A DNA stretch of 64,000 nucleotides from Monoplex corrugatus. Lineage: Eukaryota; Mollusca; Gastropoda; Littorinimorpha; Ranellidae. The stretch lies in the NCBI GenBank assembly GCA_030674185.1, contig CM060314.1, forward strand, positions 28,102,615-28,166,614, given 5' to 3'. The notes below the pieces were generated by a model. That model was not told the origin of the DNA. It saw only the letters and a list, made by a program, of their open reading frames with translations, and ran no database searches. The translations under genes and the position numbers were made by a program. Position 1 is the stretch's first letter. Each line of letters opens with the position of its first letter. Positions 11,288 through 23,798 of the stretch are shown here, one piece after another.

Positions 11288-11392
11288 TTAAATCCTTTTC
11301 ACTCAAAAACCCTACCCGCCAGTTGCAAAAACTTCACCCTTTCACTCCCTCACCCTATCCTCCAGCTTCCTGCCGAATTTAATGCTTTCAAC
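11288..11392. repeat. TTAA MITE family, partial copy
   Basis: After TTAA the sequence keeps CCTTTTCACTC, then CTACCCGCCAGTTGCAAAAA and CCCTCACCCTATCCTCCAGC words of the MITE. It stops at the palindrome centre, so only the left half remains. Confidence 0.6.
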
Positions 11393-11451
11393 TTTTCTTA
11401 GTCTGATCATGTAATAAAATGTTCTGTGTACATGCCGTGCATCCAAACGCA

Positions 11452-11570
<119 letters not shown>

Positions 11571-12013
11571 TACGTGTGCGTTTTGTTTACAAAGAAGTCA
11601 TTATCACGTTCCACATGCGCTTCAAAGCTATCAGGTGACGGGGTGGCTATTAAAAGTATACCTTAACACCGGGCATGTTACGATGGCATGGAACAAACCA
11701 GTTTTTATGTTGCCAAATGGATTAAACTCGAGACCTCAGACCTCGAGTCCACAAACTCTATCATGAGACTTTACCAACCAGCGAAAGGATGGAAAAGCAA
11801 AAACGAGGGGTGAAACGGTAAAAAATGAAAAAACCGAACTAAAAACAAGACAAAAAATGCATAGTCGTAGCTGCTGAAGTAAGACAATGCAACGACAAAT
11901 CGCTAGTGACATGAGACAATGCATAACGCCGTGGCGAGCTCGCTCATCGCACGCACACAATCGCGTGAGCCGACACAATGACTACACACGCACATGCGCG
12001 CGCTCACCTCACA

Positions 12014-12015
<2 letters not shown>

Positions 12016-12052
<37 letters not shown>
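12016..12052. repeat. (CA)n microsatellite
   Basis: This is a pure CA run of about 36 bp. The stretch from 12053 to 12480 after it holds no recognisable feature. Confidence 0.9.
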
Positions 12053-12055
<3 letters not shown>

Positions 12056-12483
12056 TTAATGGTCCTGGAATATATTAAGCCAGAAAAAATGTCCCGTTAG
12101 AGAACTAAGCTTATTATAAGTGGAAGCGATGGTCTGATGTCATTTATGACTAGAATACACAAATAATGGCAGTAAGTAAACGGTTGACTGTAGTGGTGAT
12201 GGTTGCAAAGTTGCTCCTGTTATTTTTTCCTAGGAAAATCAAAACATTTCGTATGCATCGGATTAGCTTTTTTAACATGTCCGTTACATTTTCTTGTTGG
12301 ATGGTACTCTGGGTGTATTTAACTACTTGTCTGTTTTTGTTTGTTATTTCTGTTCTTTTCTTCTCATTCTCATTCTTTTGCTTGTTTCTAGTTTTCATTT
12401 TCGTGTTCTATTTCTTTGTCTTCTTTACCCTCTGCTTGTTACTGCCAGCGAATGTGTGTTTGTGAAGTTTGTGTATTTTCGTG

Positions 12484-12732
12484 CATGTGTGCGTGTGTGC
12501 ACATGTGTGTGTGCGTGTGTGCGCCTGTGTGTGCGTGTGCGTGCGTGCGTATGTGCGCGTGTGTGTGTGTGTGTGTGTGCGAGAGTTGTTGTGTGAGTGT
12601 GCGTGAGAGTGTGTGTGTCGAGAGTGTGTGGCAGAGAGTGTGTGTGTGCGGGTGTGTGTGTGTGGCAGTGTGTGTGGGGTGTGGCGTGTGGTGTGTGTGC
12701 GTGTGAGTGTGACGTGTGGTGTGGTGTGGTGT

Positions 12733-12762
<30 letters not shown>
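12484..12762. repeat. GT-rich imperfect microsatellite
   Basis: Variant GTGTGC, GTGAGT and GTGTGG units extend over about 280 bp and end in a pure GT run. Confidence 0.9.
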
Positions 12763-12765
<3 letters not shown>

Positions 12766-12767
12766 CA

Positions 12768-13376
12768 TTTGATAAATCAGTTCTCGGCATGTACGCTACT
12801 GACACTTGATAAACCATTCCCAGCGCTAATAAGCTATTGACATTTGTAACCCGTTCTCAGCGCTAAATAAGCTATTGGCATTTTGTAACCCTTCTCAGCG
12901 TTAACTACCGTCCATTTTGTAACCCGTTCACAGCGTTAACTACCGTCATTTTGTAACCCTTCTCAGCGTTAACTACCGTCATTTTGTAACCCATTCACAG
13001 CGTTAACTACCGTCATTTTGTAACCCATTCCAGCGTTAACTACTGTCATTTTGTAACCCATTCACAGCGTTAACTACGTCATTTTGTAACCCATTCCCAG
13101 CGTTAACTACCGTCATTTTGTAACCCGTTCACCAGCGTTAACTACCGTCATTTTGTAACCCATTCCCAGCGTTAACTACCGTCATTTTGTAACCCGTTCA
13201 CAGCGTTAACTACCGTCATTTTGTAACCCGTTCCCAGCGTTAACTACTGTCATTTTGTAACCCGTTCCCAGCGCTAATAAGCTACTGGTCATTTTCTATC
13301 CATTCCTCGAACACTAAGAGTGACTGGTATTTGATAACTCGTCGCTTAACAGGCTACTAGTATTTGATAACCCGTT
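12768..13376. repeat. 33-36 bp minisatellite, about 15 units
   Basis: The repeating unit contains CATTTTGTAACCC, a variable CGTTCCCAGCG and TTAACTACCGT. The central units (12880-13265) are near-identical; units at both edges are diverged (CTAATAAGCTATTG instead of TTAACTACCG). A C-rich run follows at 13384-13430. Confidence 0.9.
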
Positions 13377-13446
13377 CTCGTCGCCCCCGCCCCCCCCCCC
13401 CCCACCCCCACCCCGCCACCCACCCACCCCTTTTCCGGACACATAC

Positions 13447-13693
13447 CTGAAGGATTTGGAACCAAGGGGCTTGTTTCCTGTGCTGACCCAGTTGGTGATG
13501 CCGGTTGTCCGCTACCCTCTGACGGCACTTGTCCACCAGCCTGAGGCGATTGAGAATCTCCACTGCCATCAGAGGGCGTGGATGGTTGTGGATCCTTTTC
13601 TGGTCCACCATCTATCGGCGATCCCTTCGATGGCCGAGGTGGAGGTGGTGGTGGCTGCTTCTGTTCTTCTCCTGGATTGCCTGACGCCGACAT
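13447..13693 (-). CDS. First coding exon of a proline-rich membrane protein gene (inferred)
   Basis: Translation starts at the ATG at 13693-13691 and runs 82 codons plus one base to the donor CAG|GTATGT at 13446-13441, a consensus splice site. An acceptor-like TTTTATCCTCAG lies just upstream of the start (about 13701), suggesting a separate 5' UTR exon. The product is low in complexity but coding-like: it opens MSASGNPGEEQKQPPPPPPR, continues with Ser/Pro/Gly/Gln-rich sequence and ends TSPLVPNPS. No signal peptide is seen. The phase-1 end matches the membrane-helix exon at 3210-3260. The proline run could bind SH3 or WW domains. I do not recognise the family. Open-frame sequence beyond the donor (GWVGGGVGVGG) is intronic C/G tract and should not be included. 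Confidence 0.6.
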
Positions 13694-13702
13694 TGTTTAG
13701 CC

Positions 13703-14224
13703 TGAGGATAAAAGTTTTAATATAAAAGGCTTTTTTTTTTAATAATGCTAATCCAACGCGTGCGTCCGTCTATCTCTCTCTCTCTCTCCCATATCCCCTT
13801 TTAATTCTCATTCTTACCCCAGTGGGGAAATTATTCGCCTCTCAAACCTTACCCTTAAGTTTTGAGGTTTCAAGCACCTCATTTCTTAACGATATTAAGC
13901 AAACCTCTTGCATTTTTTCCTGACACTACATGCAACACTTTCGTGCCAGCGACCTCTGTCCGCCCAGCTGTGAATGAGTACCTGCCCCTCTTTTGGACTG
14001 GAGATGCATGTAATACAGCAAAGAGATGTGTAAGCGCCTGTCAGAGTGCTGGCCACAAGGACTGAAATCTTAACCACTTCATTCAGCAACGATTTCAGGT
14101 GATGGGACAAACATTTTTCTTGCACCATCTGTCGCATCGGTCCTGTGTTTTTTCCACCCAAGCCGCTATTTCAAATTTTCTAAGAATCATCGCACTCAGA
14201 TATTTCATTCAGGGGAAAAAAATC
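13703..14224. other. Non-coding stretch, nothing recognised
   Basis: This holds a short (TC)n run near 13773-13788 and otherwise unique sequence without a supported gene. Confidence 0.45.
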
Positions 14225-14362
14225 ACCAGGTAGACCCAGGGATAAAATATTGAACTTGCGCAGAGGATGAAGACAGGGCGGGAGAAGTACTTGCAACAAC
14301 ATAGGATAGATTCATATGGAGGGCCAGGATCGCCCAACGTCATGCGGCAGGGCACATGATAA
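14225..14362 (+). mobile_element. RTE-like LINE, short 3' fragment
   Basis: This matches the last ~130 bp of the LINE family (CAGGTAGACCCAGGGA, then GGAGGGCCAGGATCGCC, CGTCATGCGGCAGGGCACAT and a decayed TGATAA tail). Confidence 0.75.
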
Positions 14363-14603
14363 TAGCCGTAATATTCTTACACGAAATTAGATGGAGATCC
14401 GATTTGTTGTCTGTTATTACCAAAGAACATAACCTTAACCAAACCCTTATCTTAAGGCTGGATGAAGGGTCTTTTACCATTCGCCGGGTCCACCTAGCGT
14501 TCACGAGGATCGCTAGATTAAGCCAGTTAATAGCCTCAAAGGCAGATGGAAAGCAAAGGACTAGCGCTGGGCAAGGCGGCTGAGGAAGGAAAGAGTAGAT
14601 TGC

Positions 14604-15125
14604 TGTTATTGTTATTGTTTAAAGCCCAGCCGACCGCGTAGAGTTATAATCAAGGCTGTAACCGCTTCAAAACATAAAACTTCAACAGGAAAAAAAGTAC
14701 ACATATCAATGCATTCGCGCACATAATCTAAGGACATGCCCTTGGCGTTGACCACTCCGTCGAATTTATCGCACAGGGGATTTAAAAAACACACCTGAAT
14801 ACAAATATAAGCATACCGAAGGACACCAAAACAAAAACAGGCATGAATTATATACTTCCGCGTATCTCACCTCCCTCGAGCCAAAAATGCACTTAATACA
14901 TACACCCAATTATCAATCCCAAGAAAAAGTACGTAAGACTTTATTGAACACATACAGGTGAATGGACCATTATGGCAGAAAATAACAGGTAGAAATGACA
15001 GAAAGCAAAGCAATAAGGGAGAAACAAAGAGTGACAGAAAAGAGGAAATTTCTAGCACAGAATTTCCAGAAGGTGGGGATACTATTTATACTAAAAGAGC
15101 CCCCGGCATCCCCACGGGGGGTGGG
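14604..15125 (+). repeat. DR-A dispersed repeat, copy 4, full length
   Basis: This is the best full-length copy in the window. It begins after TTATTGTTATTG with AAGCCCAGCCGACCGCGTAG, has all internal words, and ends with GAATTTCCAGAAGGTGGGGA and a GCATCCCCACGGGGGG hairpin. An open frame across the 3' half is partly shared with copies 5 and 6, but their frames differ, so coding is unlikely. Confidence 0.85.
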
Positions 15126-15784
15126 GGTGGTGGATTGCTGTCTAAAACCCTGGAAACTAAACACGTAATAGCAACGGCAGCATACGCTACAACTTTTCCT
15201 GATATAGGCCTACGTATATGCATTCAGTAACTTTACAAGGTATAATTATAACAATCATTTAATTTGAAACCAGAATAAAGAAAATACAACACGCCCCCGC
15301 CCCTTCCCTTTGACAAAAAGTTAAAAATCCGTGGAAATACGTGCGATAGGTTATTCAGGCAATTCCGACTATTCTCACTGAAAATAATTGGGTACAAGGA
15401 AAAGAACGTTTATACATGTAAACCGTTAAACGCCTTCTGGAAATACACCCTCCCCTCGTTTCTCCCCATCCCCATCACAGAGAGAAACTCGTTTTTAACC
15501 CCCTACACTCCACCTTCACCCTCTCACCACCCGAGTTACAAGATTTCGGTGTTAGAAACTGCTGCAGTAATTCACTTATTCAAGAGAAGCCGAAAAAGGG
15601 AACTTTCCGTGATGCAACTACGAAACAAAAGCGTTGAATAAACGGTTTAATAAAAACGTAATTTACACTTCCTCGCTCACAATCGAACATGCATTGTACA
15701 TGTACGTTCTCCACAGACAGCAGTAAGAAAATGCAACTTTCAGAATTGTACTAGACTTAAGGATAATGACAGAAGACTGACCAA
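15126..15784. other. Non-coding stretch, nothing recognised
   Basis: Unique AT-rich sequence with a C-rich patch near 15445-15535. No gene or repeat is supported. Confidence 0.45.
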
Positions 15785-16315
15785 ATTTTAATGTTATTGG
15801 TACTTTTGTTTAAACCAAGCCGGCTGCGTAGAGCCATATCAGGGCTATAACCATTTCAATACGTACAATTTCAACAGGAAAAAAAGAAAAAAAAATTAAG
15901 TACACATATCAATGCATTCGCGCACATAATCTAAGGAGATGCCCCTAGCGTTGACCACACTATTTACCACAGGGGGATTAAATATAGATTTAAACATAAC
16001 TAAGGACACTAAAGCATTTATAAAAACTGGCCTAAATTACCTGAAATTGCTTCCGCATATCTCATTTCCTTGGAGCCAAACATGCACTTAATACATGTAC
16101 CCAATTATCAATCCTAAGAGAAAGTTCGTAAGATTATGTCGAACACATACAGGTGAATGGACCAGCAAGGCAGAAAATGATAGGAAGAAATTAAAAGCAA
16201 AGGAACAAAACAAAAAAGAGTGACAGAAAAGAAAAAATTTCTAGCACGATTTCTAGATGCCGGAAGGTGGGGATACTATTTGTACTGAAAGAGCCCCTGG
16301 CATTCCCACAGGGGT
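15785..16315 (+). repeat. DR-A dispersed repeat, copy 5
   Basis: A full-length copy, about 660 bp from copy 4 and in the same orientation. It begins GGCTGCGTAGAGCCATATCA and ends CCCTGGCATTCCCACAGGGG. Confidence 0.85.
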
Positions 16316-16653
16316 GGATATGAGCTGGAGTGAGAGATCTTTACAGACTGCAGAAAAGAGTACAGCATACAACTATTACTGTACATTACCCACCTTGAAA
16401 CAAGTATTGACGAAAAGCGTACTCAGGAAAATGGCTAAAAGAAAATGGCACCGAACTTCGCGTGATGCTGTCGACGAAGCTTTTCTGGACAGTGTGAACT
16501 CAGCTACATTGGACTCAAACTGGCTGCCTTCATATCTTATTTTACACGTGAAACAGGAATTTTCCATTTTCGTACATGGTCCGCAATGCACGCGATAGTT
16601 CGGGACATTCACGTTTACAGGGGTTTGTGCCTTTGACATGTGTACATCTGTGT

Positions 16654-16654
<1 letters not shown>

Positions 16655-16696
<42 letters not shown>

Positions 16697-16810
16697 TGTG
16701 TGTACGTGCATACACGCAGTCACACATATATGTGTGTGTATATATATATATATGTATATATATATATACTGTATATGTATATATCTATATCTATATCTAT
16801 AAAAACTTCA
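16655..16810. repeat. (GT)n then (TA)n compound microsatellite
   Basis: A GT run (16658-16692) is followed by a TATATG/TATATC-rich run (16726-16800). Confidence 0.9.
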
Positions 16811-16998
16811 CGTAAAGCGATGACAATGATATGCTGTCACAACAGGGAAAACAGATTTTTAATATTGTCAGAAGTTTCTGAGAGAGTGCTCTTTACATGA
16901 TTTCCTCAGGAACTTTTTTTTTTTTTTTTTTTTTTTACGATCTGACCTCGGAGCTTCACCTTCCAAACTTATGTTTTCGCGACTCTTTAAAGCATTAA
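16801..16998 (+). repeat. ~195 bp low-copy repeat R1, copy a
   Basis: This shares long blocks with 18077-18272: CTGTCACAACAGGGAAAACA, TATTGTCAGAAGTTTCTGAG, CGATCTGACCTCGGAGCTTC and GCGACTCTTTAAAGCATTAA. Copy a has a poly-T expansion at 16914-16936. Confidence 0.85.
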
Positions 16999-17254
<256 letters not shown>

Positions 17255-17400
17255 CACAAAGTTTTGCTCACCTTGCCAGAAACACTTTTTCCCCCGAGAA
17301 CAAACGATAAAGCTTGATAACTGTGGAAATATAATATATTAACATATTCATACTCTGTTCATATTTACATGTTGTTGTGGCGGTAGAGAGAGAAAAGTGA

Positions 17401-17451
17401 GACAGACAGACAGACAGACAGACAGAACAGACAGACAGACAGACAGACAGT
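17401..17451. repeat. (GACA)n microsatellite
   Basis: About 12 GACA units occur with one interruption. Confidence 0.9.
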
Positions 17452-18076
17452 TTATAATCTTTGCCAGTCAGTATATCTACTGATTTACCGGTATCCCTGT
17501 CGATGTTTTAGCACGTGAAAAAAGCGAGATTTATGAAGATCTTTGCAATTAACTTTCACGTTCATTTTAGCTTTCCTGTCTTTTTAGAGATATTCGGATT
17601 TGATGTGATTTATTCCTTTAGGCCAGTAGAAGGTGCGTGAACGACATAAAACAGCATTTTTTCATGGCGAGATTTGGCAAAATCTCACATATATCAGTGT
17701 CACGGGAATAGAGGTAATCGCGCCACAAACATCATATAAATGAAGGACAAAAAAAATTGTACAGACTCATAAAAGAGAGAGAGAGAGGAGACAATGAGAG
17801 AAATAAAGACATACAAAGGCAGAGACAAAGACAAACAGAGAAAGGTCAAGGAGTGAGGAAGAAAGAGACAGAGGAAGAGAGAGAGAGAGAGAAAGAGAGA
17901 GAGATTTCTCTATCTTTCCATAACAAAGAAAAATAAAAGCAAATAAAAGGAGAAAAAAAAAACGAAATGATCAAAATAGTACAATAATCTCCTTTTCGAT
18001 ACAAAGCGTATTACCGAAAATCCGGATTTATACTTCTGAATGCTACTGTGTGACATTTAAGAAGTGCCAGTTGAAA
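17452..18076. other. Non-coding stretch with GA-rich patches
   Basis: Purine-rich simple sequence occurs at 17768-17910. Nothing else is recognised. Confidence 0.45.
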
Positions 18077-18272
18077 TAAAACTTCACGTGAAGCAAGGAC
18101 AATGATAGGCTGTCACAACAGGGAAAACATACTTTTAATATTGTCAGAAGTTTCTGAGAGATTGCTCTTCACACGATTTCCTCAGGAACATTTCTTATTT
18201 GCCTTTACGATCTGACCTCGGAGCTTCACCTTCCAAACTTATATTTTCGCGACTCTTTAAAGCATTAATCGA
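18077..18272 (+). repeat. ~195 bp low-copy repeat R1, copy b
   Basis: Direct repeat of 16801-16998, about 1.27 kb downstream. It lacks the poly-T expansion. A CA/CG microsatellite follows at 18331. Confidence 0.85.
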
Positions 18273-18330
18273 ACCTTGGTGATGATCCACTCATAGAGAA
18301 CTGGGAAAATCTCATTCATATATTTTATCA

Positions 18331-18425
18331 CACATACACACACACACGCGCGCGCGCGCGCGCAAGCACGCACGCACTCACACACGCACGCACACACACA
18401 CGCAGGCACACAGGCACACGTACAC
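18331..18425. repeat. CA/CG-rich microsatellite
   Basis: CACACA, CGCGCG and CACGCA units alternate; a GAAA-rich run follows at 18461-18502. Confidence 0.85.
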
Positions 18426-18502
18426 ATACATCCCTCGCGAATAGTATTAAAAATATCCGTAAGAAAGAAAGAAGTATGAAAGGAAAGAAAGAAAGAAAGA
18501 AG

Positions 18503-19125
18503 GGATGAAAAGAGAACAAGAGATGAGCAAGCGATACGAACAGTCCTCATTTTTTAGTGGAAAATCATGATAGCAACGAAAGTACATTCCGAGATAAAGT
18601 ATTTAGTCACAAATAGACGCTCCGACTGTAAAATAGTTTATAGTTTGTGTGGCCTGTGGTTTTTGCAAAAGATTGAATACACAGTGAATGTTAAATACAC
18701 AGTTTTATTTCAATTAATGAAAATAACATGACTAGTTGTGCTGTTTTTTTTTCAAGTGGACGTGATACTTTTTCGACTGAAGCCTAAGTATGGTTATTTT
18801 ACACACGCGATACCTCTCCGTTTGAAATCTGTATGTATTTACTTTGCAAACTTCTTAATGTATTCTTTAGTTTCATATTCATTTGATTCATTCCTAATGG
18901 CACAAGCTGAAAAATTTCTGGATTTCTGGAAAATTTGAATGGGATAAACCTTTCTTGCAGTTCCTTCAGATCTAGATATCAAAGACAGAAATGAAAGCTA
19001 AGGAAAGACTGAATAAACCACGTTTGTACTGGTATTGGAATGTATTTTATGCAGTCGGGCAAATAAGGTAACTGCAGACAGTGAAGTTCAGGTTCTCACC
19101 TTTCTACTTCGGTGTGTGTATATTG
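18503..19125. other. Non-coding stretch, nothing recognised
   Basis: AT-rich sequence without supported genes or recognisable elements. Confidence 0.4.
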
Positions 19126-19127
19126 TA

Positions 19128-19151
19128 TGTGGTGTGTGTGTGTGTGTGTGT

Positions 19152-19226
<75 letters not shown>

Positions 19227-19312
19227 TTTTATGTGTGTGTGGCGTTCATGTGTGTGTGTGTGTGTGTGCGCTCGTGTGTGTGTGTCTATGTATGTGTGTG
19301 TGTGACTTGTAA
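19128..19312. repeat. (GT)n microsatellite
   Basis: A GT run of about 85 bp is followed by imperfect GT-rich sequence. Confidence 0.95.
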
Positions 19313-19529
19313 AATGAATCACGTGCACAGTTTTAGTGTGCTTAATAATTCTCCATTTGGTAAGAAAGTGTTCATTTAAAACCAACTTATTCCAAGGAAC
19401 CCTTTTTCTTCTATAATGAACCAAACTCCGTGACAACATGAGTGAAATGAATTGATTCACAGTTACCAACTTGACCGGAAAGTTGACTTTCATTTAGTGA
19501 AAATCTATGCCCATAGTTGATAACTCCCC

Positions 19530-19582
19530 CCATACACACACACCTACACACACCATTCCCCCACTCCACGCACCACAAAACA

Positions 19583-19671
<89 letters not shown>

Positions 19672-19680
19672 TCTCACACA
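19530..19680. repeat. (CA)n microsatellite
   Basis: A CA run with two CC or CCC interruptions, most regular at 19588-19670. Confidence 0.95.
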
Positions 19681-19812
19681 GAAAATCACAGGTCGATTTA
19701 TATCGTTTTCCCCTGCTTTGAAAAGAAGAGACTTTAAATTAATAAGAACACGAAAGATCAGATATATGCACAGCCTCCCTCTGGTCATTGTGCCTTAGAT
19801 CCACTTAATTCA

Positions 19813-19866
19813 AACAACAAACAAACAAACAAACAAACAGACAAACAAACAAGCGAACAAACAAAA
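19813..19866. repeat. (CAAA)n microsatellite
   Basis: About 12 CAAA/CAGA units. Confidence 0.85.
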
Positions 19867-20164
19867 TAAAGAAAAGGAAAATAGGAAGATAACGCTTTTG
19901 AGGTTATTTCTTTTAAACGTATTTACAAGCTTATCTTTCATTAGCACCGCTACTGTAAGCCTACAGATTTCAGCTTATTTCCATTGAACAAAATTTACAC
20001 CTCACTCACCAAAACAAAGAAAACAGAAATGAATAATAAAGAAAGCAAGCAAACTGACATGACGTTCTAGCCATACGAAAAATCCCATTCGCCTCACTAG
20101 GACATAGTTTGCTCTGCAGCTTTGTCTTCAAGGCCTCGACTATTTTCTTTCAGTTAGCAGACAA

Positions 20165-20440
20165 TGTCCAAGTTGGATGCGGATTTCTGCTGTCACAGTC
20201 TACAGGGGCTGTTGTATGTTAGTTTATCTCCCAGACACTTGCAAGTGTCGACTATGTCCAATTTCTGGCCATTCATGCAGACGTCTGAACTGCAGTTCGT
20301 CGTTCTGTTAACCATCACTTTGATATTGCCGTTGCTGACTTCCATTCTCTTCGGGAGATCTTGGAATCCATTGTTACTGATGAGAACACACGCAAACACC
20401 ACAAGCCAGTCACCAGTGGCAGACAGAACCGTGAAAACCA
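20165..20440 (-). mobile_element. LINE reverse transcriptase fragment
   Basis: On the minus strand the frame reads GNIKVMVNRTTNCSSDVC, then MNGQKLDIVDTCKCLGDKL. This is the segment after the RT active site in endonuclease-type LINEs, where related elements have a KVMVN motif and a (F/C)KYLG motif. The frame ends in a stop soon after. Without more of the element I cannot assign a clade. Confidence 0.7.
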
Positions 20441-20644
20441 TTTCACAGATCTCTGTCATCCTGATCAGTGGAGAATCTAGCGGGGTTGTGGGAAATTGGA
20501 AGAGGAAGGAGGCATTACGAGAAAGACTTCTGGAGGAACACATGTATTTTGGCCATGGGGAGAAAGAGGAGTCCAAGAGAAAGGACCGCAACTAAATCTA
20601 TCAGGTAATTAGACACAGGGTCATCTGCTGCAATGTAACGGGTT

Positions 20645-20702
20645 GTCGTTTTGGACGTGGTGTTAGCCCTGATATGGCTCTAGTAGTCGGCTGTGGGCTA
20701 TA
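20645..20702 (-). repeat. DR-A dispersed repeat, 5' end only
   Basis: On the minus strand the sequence gives AGCCCACAGCCGACTACTAG, then AGAGCCATATCAGGGCT, matching the first ~50 bp of the DR-A family. Confidence 0.6.
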
Positions 20703-20935
20703 AGCCATATGAACTTCAATCTGCTGCAATGCTGCCGCACTATACAGAGAATGTGGAGAATTGGGACTACAAATGTTTATGGGTTTGGGTTTTTTTTTGG
20801 TTTCTTTTGTTTGCTTCTGTTTGTTTTTATTCGTTTATCTCTTGATCTGATTTGTTCGTTAATTGGTTGGTTTATTCATTGTTTGCAAGCCGTGAATATG
20901 ATAGACAGCAACTTTTTCACAGAGAGGTTTACGAC

Positions 20936-21055
20936 TGTTTTATTTCTTCCTTTCTTTATTTATCTATTTATTCATTTATTTATTTATCTATTTATTAACT
21001 ATCTATTTACTTATTTTACTTATTTATTTATTTGTCTATTTGTTCATTTACAGTC
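20936..21055. repeat. (TATT)n-rich simple sequence
   Basis: TTTATTTATT-like units are imperfectly repeated. Confidence 0.8.
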
Positions 21056-21060
21056 TCTCA

Positions 21061-21065
<5 letters not shown>

Positions 21066-21105
<40 letters not shown>

Positions 21106-21235
21106 CACACACACACACACGCACGCACGCACACGCACACACACGCACACGCACACGCACACGCACACGCACACACACATATACATACACACACACCACA
21201 CCACACCACCACCACACCACACCACGAGCACACAC
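21066..21235. repeat. (CA)n / (CACG)n microsatellite
   Basis: A pure CA run is followed by CACACG and CGCACA units and a CCACA-rich end. Confidence 0.95.
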
Positions 21236-21779
21236 TCACAGAGGAAGACACAGACGGACAGAGACACAGGTAGGCAGACGGCAAGAAAGACAGAGATTTC
21301 CAAAACTGGGTGTTTCAAACAAAGCAGTCACTTAACAGACTACGACGCGATCCAGACAGATAAATCAGCGAAAGCCATCAACCCGTAATGTCTTCAATGT
21401 ATCGACCTACAACCGTTCACCTAACAACAATCTTAGAGCAAACTGGTTTTGGAAAAAAAAAAGTACAGTACACACTACTGACTTCTAGTCTGAAACTGAC
21501 AACCAGACAAGGACTTTCAAAACTGATATTAGTGGCTTTCTCAAGTCATCAAACTATAAAAGTTTTGATGTGTCCGCATTGAACCACCATATAACACAAC
21601 AAATGACCAGACTGATTAAACGAACAAACGGAAAACCAAGTAATTCTAGTCTCGAAAAGACTACCAAAACATATTTTCGTAACCACCAGGCAGTAAAACT
21701 CAGTGAACCAGATCTGAGTTTAAAATATACAAGGACAAGAACACAGAACACATTTTATTTACACGGATGTGAAATAAGC

Positions 21780-22013
<234 letters not shown>

Positions 22014-22171
22014 ATCCAGTCCTCGTCCAAAGAGGGTCTACGCTACACATGATTTATACATGAATCGACAAAATGAAACAAAAGTGAACCGAATCATTGC
22101 AAAAGGACTTGACAGAACCAGACTATTTAATTCTGAGACTGACTCAATAAACACAATTTCACGACCCAAAT

Positions 22172-22217
22172 TCTCTCTCTCTCTCTGTGTGTCTCTGTCT
22201 CTCTCTGTCTCTCTCTG

Positions 22218-22274
<57 letters not shown>
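22172..22274. repeat. (CT)n microsatellite
   Basis: TCTC runs with TGTC interruptions; about 100 bp. Confidence 0.95.
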
Positions 22275-22276
<2 letters not shown>

Positions 22277-23214
22277 CATTTTCTGCACTACTGGAGGATC
22301 ACTACCTCCACACCACTCATTTCGGCTCTCTAAAGCACTGTAATCCAAATCCACCGAAACTGATAACACAAGCCATGAAGGGCCACTGAATCTGGAATAT
22401 TTTTCACAGTTCCATGGAGATGAGAATGGGAATGATAGTGATAAAGCTGTGGAACTCTATTACAGATTGAGACAGCGTGACGGGACGCACTCTATGCTTG
22501 CTTTCGTATTGTATTCTAGGGTCAATAAAGCCCGAGAGATACAAAAATTTGAGGAACGCCCTTGGGAAGTTTTGAGTTTCTTTCAGACTAAACACAGTCC
22601 ATCCCAAAATTTGTGCAGATTAATCCTAAAACAAATATTTTCCCCTGAAACCGGGCCCAAACGCACAACACGTTTCGATCTACTAAAAGCAATTTGAATG
22701 TTAAAATTGTTTCACTTATACATACGTTCTTGGTATAACATTCAAACAATTTGAAAATTTAGAACGTTTCAAAGAAACCAAAATGTGTTGTTCACCTGAG
22801 CACAGAAAAAGGTCATGCTCACATGAACCAAAGGAAAATGGCAAAGGTGAAGGAATAGCACTTTCTCTGGAACTTCAGATAATATTTACGTCTCAATTTT
22901 ACTGTTGTGACAGCCTACCATTGTCCTCATTTTATATCAACTTTTACGTTACGTAATGCTTTTTCAAATTCACAGTGACTTTGTAAAGAACAATTTCTGG
23001 ATTTTTTAAACCAATTTTTGTAAAAAGATGGAGGCTGTTAGAATGGTCTGACGATTTGAGCCCCCCACCGAGGCCTCTGATTATTACTTTGACTATGAAA
23101 ATGTCATTAATTTTCAATACGAATAAACATGAATAAGATTAGAGGATGGGAGGAAATTGGTTAGCACAGGTTTGCAAAACTCGTCTTTTCTAAGTTTGCT
23201 TAGGCCCAAGGCGT
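22275..23214. other. Non-coding stretch, nothing recognised
   Basis: AT-rich sequence. The open frame at 22449-22697 has no recognisable domain and I do not support it as a gene. Confidence 0.4.
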
Positions 23215-23372
23215 ATATGTATATATGTATATACGTATGTCTGTATGTATGTATATATGTATGTATGTATGTATGACTTTTGTATGTACGTACGTATGTA
23301 CGTATGTATGTATGTATGTATTGTGTGTATGTATGTATGTATGTATGTACATCTGTGTGTATGTATGTGTGT
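23215..23372. repeat. (GTAT)n microsatellite
   Basis: GTAT/GTAC units repeat imperfectly over about 155 bp. Confidence 0.9.
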
Positions 23373-23464
23373 ATGATGTTTTGCTTTACACGTTTTGCTT
23401 ACCTCCTAATTCTTATTTTCAACTCTTTCCTCTTTCTTTTGTTTTTTTCTTTTTAACTGTTTTT

Positions 23465-23519
23465 TATTTGTTTGTTTGTTTGTTTGTTTGTTTGTTTGTT
23501 TGTTTGTTTTTTTTTTTTT
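23465..23519. repeat. (GTTT)n then poly-T
   Basis: Eleven GTTT-like units followed by a T run. Confidence 0.85.
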
Positions 23520-23595
23520 CATTCATTAGCATTTTACCACTCTTTCTTCTGTTGTTTCTTTTTCTTTCATTCTTTCATTAATTTGGATAAATTTA

Positions 23596-23596
23596 C

Positions 23597-23668
<72 letters not shown>
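23596..23668. repeat. (CA)n microsatellite
   Basis: Pure CA, about 70 bp. Confidence 0.95.
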
Positions 23669-23798
23669 GACATATACACATACCACCACCACTAGCAAAA
23701 ATAAGAAGAAGATATGCTGACAAATACACTGCAATACATGTGTGCGTGGGAGATGAGGAGGAGGCCGAGAGCGTTGTATACGGATGCGTTGATGTTAA

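Noticed and set aside
14958..15230. 90-codon frame over DR-A copy 4
   Set aside because: The corresponding frames in copies 2, 5 and 6 are shifted or stopped, so the repeat is not protein-coding as far as can be seen here.
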